Below, in pieces: positions 5,522 through 6,099 of a stretch of DNA of 6,099 nucleotides (position 1 is its first letter; each line of letters starts with the position of its first letter). Source of the stretch: an uncultured Alphaproteobacteria bacterium. Lineage in GTDB: Bacteria; Pseudomonadota; Alphaproteobacteria; Reyranellales; Reyranellaceae. The stretch lies in assembly GCA_903929895.1 (NCBI GenBank), contig CAIYWM010000675.1, positions 1 through 6,099 on the forward strand, given 5' to 3'. The notes beneath the pieces were generated by a model. The model worked only from the letters and a program-made list of their open reading frames with translations, was not told the origin of the DNA and made no database searches. The position numbers and the translations under genes are program-made.

Positions 5522-6099
5522 ATGTACCTGAAGCCAGACTTCTCCGCCCCCACGCCCGTCATGGGCGCCACCCGTAACTGCGTCGGGCTCTGGCAGCACG
5601 CGCAGGGCCCGTGGGCCCGCCCTGCCCTGCAGGGTAATGCCCCGGGTTTCGGTGGCTGGTCGTCACTCGACGACATGCAGATCGTCAACCCCGCAGCCAA
5701 GGCGGCAGGGCCTGACGAGGCGGACGGCGGCGCGGCGGCCGCAGCCCTCGCCCAGTGGGGTGTTGGAATCGATTACGTCCGCGGCGGCGAGCGGTTCGCG
5801 GCTTTCGCTGCCATGCTGGATGGCGCGCAGGGCGCTATCGCCTTCGATACCGAGACCGCGCCGCTGCTGAAGCACGCCGAGCGCGAGAAGGCCGGCCTGT
5901 CGCCGTGGCTGGCACGCTGGCGCCTGATGCAGTTCTGGTGGCACGGTGCGCCCAACGCCGTGATCGTGGACGTGCCGGCCGTTCTGGCGGATCTCGGTCC
6001 CGCCCGGTTCCGCGAAGCCTGCGCCAAGCTGATCGGCGGATCGCGCCCCGTGGTGGCGCACAATGCGAAATTCGAGCTGGCCTTCGCCTGGACCATGGG
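5522..6099 (+). CDS. DnaQ-type 3'-5' exonuclease domain, probable front of a family-A DNA polymerase (3'-truncated)
   Basis: The ATG at 5522 follows the primase stop by two bases (TGATCATG). The upstream sequence has only a weak GGGAAAG, so translational coupling is likely. The frame runs off the right edge after 192 codons. Residues 107-112 (AFDTET, D109 and E111) are the Exo I motif and residues 178-186 (VAHNAKFEL) the Exo II motif of the DEDD exonuclease superfamily, with Glu where Asp is commoner. Between them, LRLMQFW-like and VIVDVP strands fit the fold. Together with the adjacent primase-helicase gene, this arrangement points to a PolA-like replicative or repair polymerase of a phage or plasmid, whose palm and fingers would lie to the right. 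A stand-alone exonuclease remains possible. About 100 residues precede Exo I; they contain no motif I recognise and are Gly/Ala-rich. Confidence 0.78.
   Translation, partial: MYLKPDFSAPTPVMGATRNCVGLWQHAQGPWARPALQGNAPGFGGWSSLDDMQIVNPAAKAAGPDEADGGAAAAALAQWGVGIDYVRGGERFAAFAAMLDGAQGAIAFDTETAPLLKHAEREKAGLSPWLARWRLMQFWWHGAPNAVIVDVPAVLADLGPARFREACAKLIGGSRPVVAHNAKFELAFAWTM

Overview
The window is about two-thirds G+C. It has the dense, overlapping gene layout of a proteobacterial mobile element: a large plasmid, an integrative element or a phage-plasmid. An alphaproteobacterial host is plausible from base composition and protein style, but nothing here fixes the taxon. No rRNA, tRNA, CRISPR array, transposase or insertion sequence was found.

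Two gene blocks diverge from a control region at about 2734-2987. This region is only about 48% G+C in its gene-proximal half and carries several small direct and inverted repeats. The leftward (minus-strand) block, in transcription order, is: an unrecognised 288-aa protein with a Pro/Tyr-rich tail (2733-1867); an intrinsic terminator (1860-1836); a ParB-like DNA-binding protein (1820-1014); a 90-aa protein whose start overlaps the parB stop (1021-749); and the front part of a P-loop ATPase that runs off the left edge (about 573 to 1). The ATPase's Walker A region resembles the PilT/DotB/TraJ secretion ATPases.

The rightward (plus-strand) block is a replication module. It holds an 843-aa TOPRIM plus DUF3987 primase-helicase-like protein (2988-5519). 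Two bases later comes a protein with a DnaQ-type 3'-5' exonuclease domain, probably the front of a family-A DNA polymerase (5522 to the right edge).

The most economical reading is an element that encodes its own primase/helicase and polymerase on one side. The other side holds a partition- or regulation-type ParB, with a probable secretion or transfer ATPase further downstream. The shared divergent region is the natural place for the promoters and operators of both blocks, and possibly a replication origin. The points most worth a second look are the repeats in the divergent region, the terminator 15 bases ahead of parB, the coupled 90-aa gene after parB, and the unrecognised Pro/Tyr-tailed protein.
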